6,276 nt of DNA from Thermoplasmatales archaeon UBA582. Its GTDB lineage: Archaea > Thermoplasmatota > Thermoplasmata > Thermoplasmatales > Thermoplasmataceae. Location of the stretch: contig DAQB01000168.1 of assembly GCA_002502705.1 (NCBI GenBank), positions 18,395-24,670 of the forward strand, read 5' to 3'. The notes beneath the pieces were generated by a model. The model had not been told where the DNA came from, did not search any database, and saw only the letters and a program-made list of their open reading frames with translations. A program made the position numbers and the translations under genes. Positions 5,435 through 6,276 of this stretch are shown here, in pieces (the first letter of the stretch is position 1; every line of letters begins with the position of its first letter).

Positions 5435-5560
5435 ATGGACCTGGTTAATAAAAGAGCAAAAGGAGAAATTGCGCTCTTCGGAGAAATATGCGTCTCAAAA
5501 CGCAGTTTTTTTTTTGCATTTAACTGCTTACTGATGATATACATTCAGCATATTTTTTGA
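5435..5560 (+). CDS. Candidate 41-residue small protein with an internal tandem repeat
   Basis: ATG (5435) opens 41 codons to TGA (5558-5560). The N-terminal half is charged (MDLVNKRAKGE) and the C-terminal half is hydrophobic and aromatic (SFFFAFNCLLMIYIQHIF), so a product could be a small membrane-associated peptide. Two adjacent, imperfect 18-nt units (5462-5479 and 5480-5497) encode GEIALF and GEICVS in the same phase. A TATA-like box sits 26 nt before the ATG. Against coding: it has no recognised family, it contains a T10 run, and the same bases form hairpins that could instead belong to a noncoding RNA or terminator. It may also be a decayed gene fragment. Confidence 0.3.
   Translation: MDLVNKRAKGEIALFGEICVSKRSFFFAFNCLLMIYIQHIF
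5462..5497 (+). repeat. Imperfect 18-nt tandem direct repeat
   Basis: Unit 1 (5462-5479) is GGAGAAATTGCGCTCTTC and unit 2 (5480-5497) is GGAGAAATATGCGTCTCA. The first eight bases are identical, and the rest aligns well with a one-base shift (TGCG then CTC). The unit length is a whole number of codons in the candidate small ORF. Confidence 0.55.
5489..5515 (+). terminator. Hairpin followed by T10 (terminator-like)
   Basis: TGCGT (5489-5493) pairs perfectly with ACGCA (5500-5504) around a 6-nt loop, then one G and ten Ts (5506-5515). This looks like an intrinsic terminator for a plus-strand transcript, yet no established plus-strand gene lies upstream. A further stem, AAGAGC/GCTCTT (5452-5457 with 5473-5478), precedes it, so a short structured RNA ending near 5515 is possible. 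A competing stem, GCAGTT (5502-5507) with AACTGC (5522-5527), would disrupt the terminator hairpin. Confidence 0.4.
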
Positions 5561-5588
5561 CTTTCATTCTAACAAAAGATTATTGTGA

Positions 5589-5687
5589 GTGTCCGAGATT
5601 CAGGCAATTATGGTGTTTATCTTAAAATTGTATGAACAAAATTCGATCAGCCTGTACACACTGGAAATTGCGTCCCGCTTTTTTTAG
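5589..5687 (+). CDS. Candidate short ORF (32 codons) directly upstream of and in frame with the ABC gene
   Basis: The frame opens after TGA at 5586, with GTG at 5589 or ATG at 5610, and ends at TAG 5685-5687. It encodes VSEIQAIMVFILKLYEQNS followed by ISLYTLEIASRFF. The pattern of a hydrophobic helix followed by SLYTLEIASRF resembles the first helices of a winged-helix regulator, but this is a visual impression only. Its stop overlaps a purine-rich AGGGGGA (5686-5692), and the ABC reading frame continues in the same phase after it. It could be a coupled upstream ORF, the 5' part of a longer gene split by a nonsense change, or a remnant of a regulator gene. Confidence 0.3.
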   Translation: MSEIQAIMVFILKLYEQNSISLYTLEIASRFF

Positions 5688-5692
5688 GGGGA
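5686..5692 (+). promoter_or_regulatory. Shine-Dalgarno-like AGGGGGA before the ABC gene
   Basis: AGGGGGA matches AGGAGG with one change that keeps a G-U pair to the anti-Shine-Dalgarno. It ends 7 nt before an in-frame ATT at 5700, which is the only reason to place the ABC start there. It shares bases with the TAG of the upstream short ORF, an arrangement that favours translational coupling. Confidence 0.4.
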
Positions 5693-5699
5693 ACATAAG

Positions 5700-6276
5700 A
5701 TTAAGGCAAACAAATTTCTTTCCGTCTTCCTGCCCCTCACCTTTGCAGCAAAATATCTGAAGAAGGAAAGAAAATACATTGTTGTGGTATCCGCTATCGG
5801 GGCAATTTCTGCGATATTCAGGTTACTTGTCCCAATATTTTTTGGAGATGCGGTGACAGCTGTCCAAAACTTATCACTTGCAAAAGTTGAATATTTTTCT
5901 CTTCTGATAATAGGCGTTTCAGCAATCAGTGCTGTGGCACAGTTTGTCATCAACTATGGTTCGATGTTTCTTTCGCAACGATATGCGTATTCTTTAAGAA
6001 AGGAGATGTTTCATCATCTTTTAAGCAAGAAATTTCCATTCTTTGAAAATGAAACGTCAGGTAATTTACTCTCAAGATCCACAATGGATATAGAAGCGAC
6101 CAGGAATTTTGTGATGGCCCTTCTGTCTCAGCTTATTCCTACAATATTCCTGATTGGTATAGCTTTTTACTTTCTAGTCACTTTAAATATCATTTATTCT
6201 CTTATATTTCTTGCAGTTGTTCCTGCCCTCATATACCTTGGTATAACATTTCAAAGAAAACAGAGGGGGCACTGGA
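5700..6276 (+). CDS. ABC exporter, type-1 transmembrane domain (3' end beyond window)
   Basis: The N-terminal 192 codons of an ABC exporter with fused membrane and, presumably, ATPase domains of the MsbA/LmrA kind. After a short basic lead (YLKKERK) comes the first membrane helix (YIVVVSAIGAISAIFRLLVP), then FFGDAV, a second helix, and the diagnostic coupling-loop region RYAYSLRKEMFHHLLSKKF, PFFENETSGNLLSRSTMDIE, then helices three and four. The ATPase domain with Walker motifs would lie beyond the window. Substrate cannot be inferred. The start is problematic: between the in-frame TAG at 5685 and a GTG at 5784 inside the first helix there is no ATG, GTG or TTG. ATT at 5700 is chosen for its Shine-Dalgarno; a frameshift or interrupted longer frame is the alternative. 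It is transcribed divergently from the membrane-protein gene. Confidence 0.85.
   Translation, partial: MKANKFLSVFLPLTFAAKYLKKERKYIVVVSAIGAISAIFRLLVPIFFGDAVTAVQNLSLAKVEYFSLLIIGVSAISAVAQFVINYGSMFLSQRYAYSLRKEMFHHLLSKKFPFFENETSGNLLSRSTMDIEATRNFVMALLSQLIPTIFLIGIAFYFLVTLNIIYSLIFLAVVPALIYLGITFQRKQRGHW

Noticed and set aside
5531..5580. Box C-like TGATGA (5532-5537), suggesting a C/D-box guide RNA
   Set aside because: No properly spaced D, C' and D' boxes follow on either strand, so the match is most likely chance.
5632..5760. Plus-strand frame from ATG 5632 as the true ABC N-terminus
   Set aside because: It is out of phase with the ABC frame unless one base is added in the G-run, and its peptide (rich in Arg, Cys and Trp) does not look like an exporter N-terminus. 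It is kept only as an alternative in the start-codon finding.
5684..5953. Minus-strand open frame of 89 codons at the start of the ABC gene
   Set aside because: It is antisense to the ABC membrane domain, which has strong family signatures; the frame is a by-product.
1..6276. CRISPR array, insertion sequence, tRNA or other mobile element
   Set aside because: I found no regularly spaced repeats, transposase motifs, terminal inverted repeats with target duplications, or tRNA-like cloverleaf. The only tandem repeat is the two-copy 18-nt unit at 5462-5497.

Overview
The window looks like chromosomal DNA of an archaeon, most likely a Thermoplasmata/Thermoplasmatales-type euryarchaeon. The evidence is an archaeal/eukaryotic-type ribosomal protein uS15 followed by an archaeal RecJ-like DHH nuclease, an archaeal Nep1 rRNA methyltransferase, AT-rich TATA-like boxes about 24-31 nt before several start codons (typical of leaderless transcripts), and moderate-to-low G+C. 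The lineage is an inference from gene content and style, not a sequence search.

Left part (1-3181, minus strand). Four genes read leftward in the order nep1, rps15, recJ-like, then a RuvC-like/RNase H-fold protein cut by the window edge. rps15 and the recJ-like gene overlap by 4 bp (ATGA) and are almost certainly co-transcribed. The 109-nt gap between nep1 and rps15 holds an orphan strong Shine-Dalgarno sequence and a 19-codon reading frame. The RuvC-like gene has its own TATA box. This block combines ribosome biogenesis (Nep1, uS15) with nucleic-acid metabolism (RecJ-like and RuvC-like proteins).

Middle (3301-5368). A plus-strand short-chain dehydrogenase closely resembles 2,4-dienoyl-CoA reductase of the mitochondrial DECR1 type. 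It converges on a minus-strand gene for a multi-spanning membrane protein of unknown function. The reductase ends at a small hairpin followed by seven Ts. It keeps the shifted Tyr/Ser/Lys active site of the DECR family but has Gln where the catalytic Asn is expected.

Right part (5369-6276). About 330 bases separate the membrane-protein gene from a divergent ABC exporter gene that runs off the window. This stretch is unusually structured. It has a 7-bp inverted repeat around two back-to-back TATA-like boxes, a possible leaderless 41-codon ORF containing an 18-nt tandem repeat, a hairpin followed by ten Ts, and a second short ORF (32 codons from a GTG) that ends in TAG just before the ABC gene and in the same frame. 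The ABC gene has no ATG, GTG or TTG at a suitable place, so it either starts at ATT or is part of an interrupted longer frame. This intergenic stretch is the least explained part of the window. I found no CRISPR array, insertion sequence, tRNA or rRNA.
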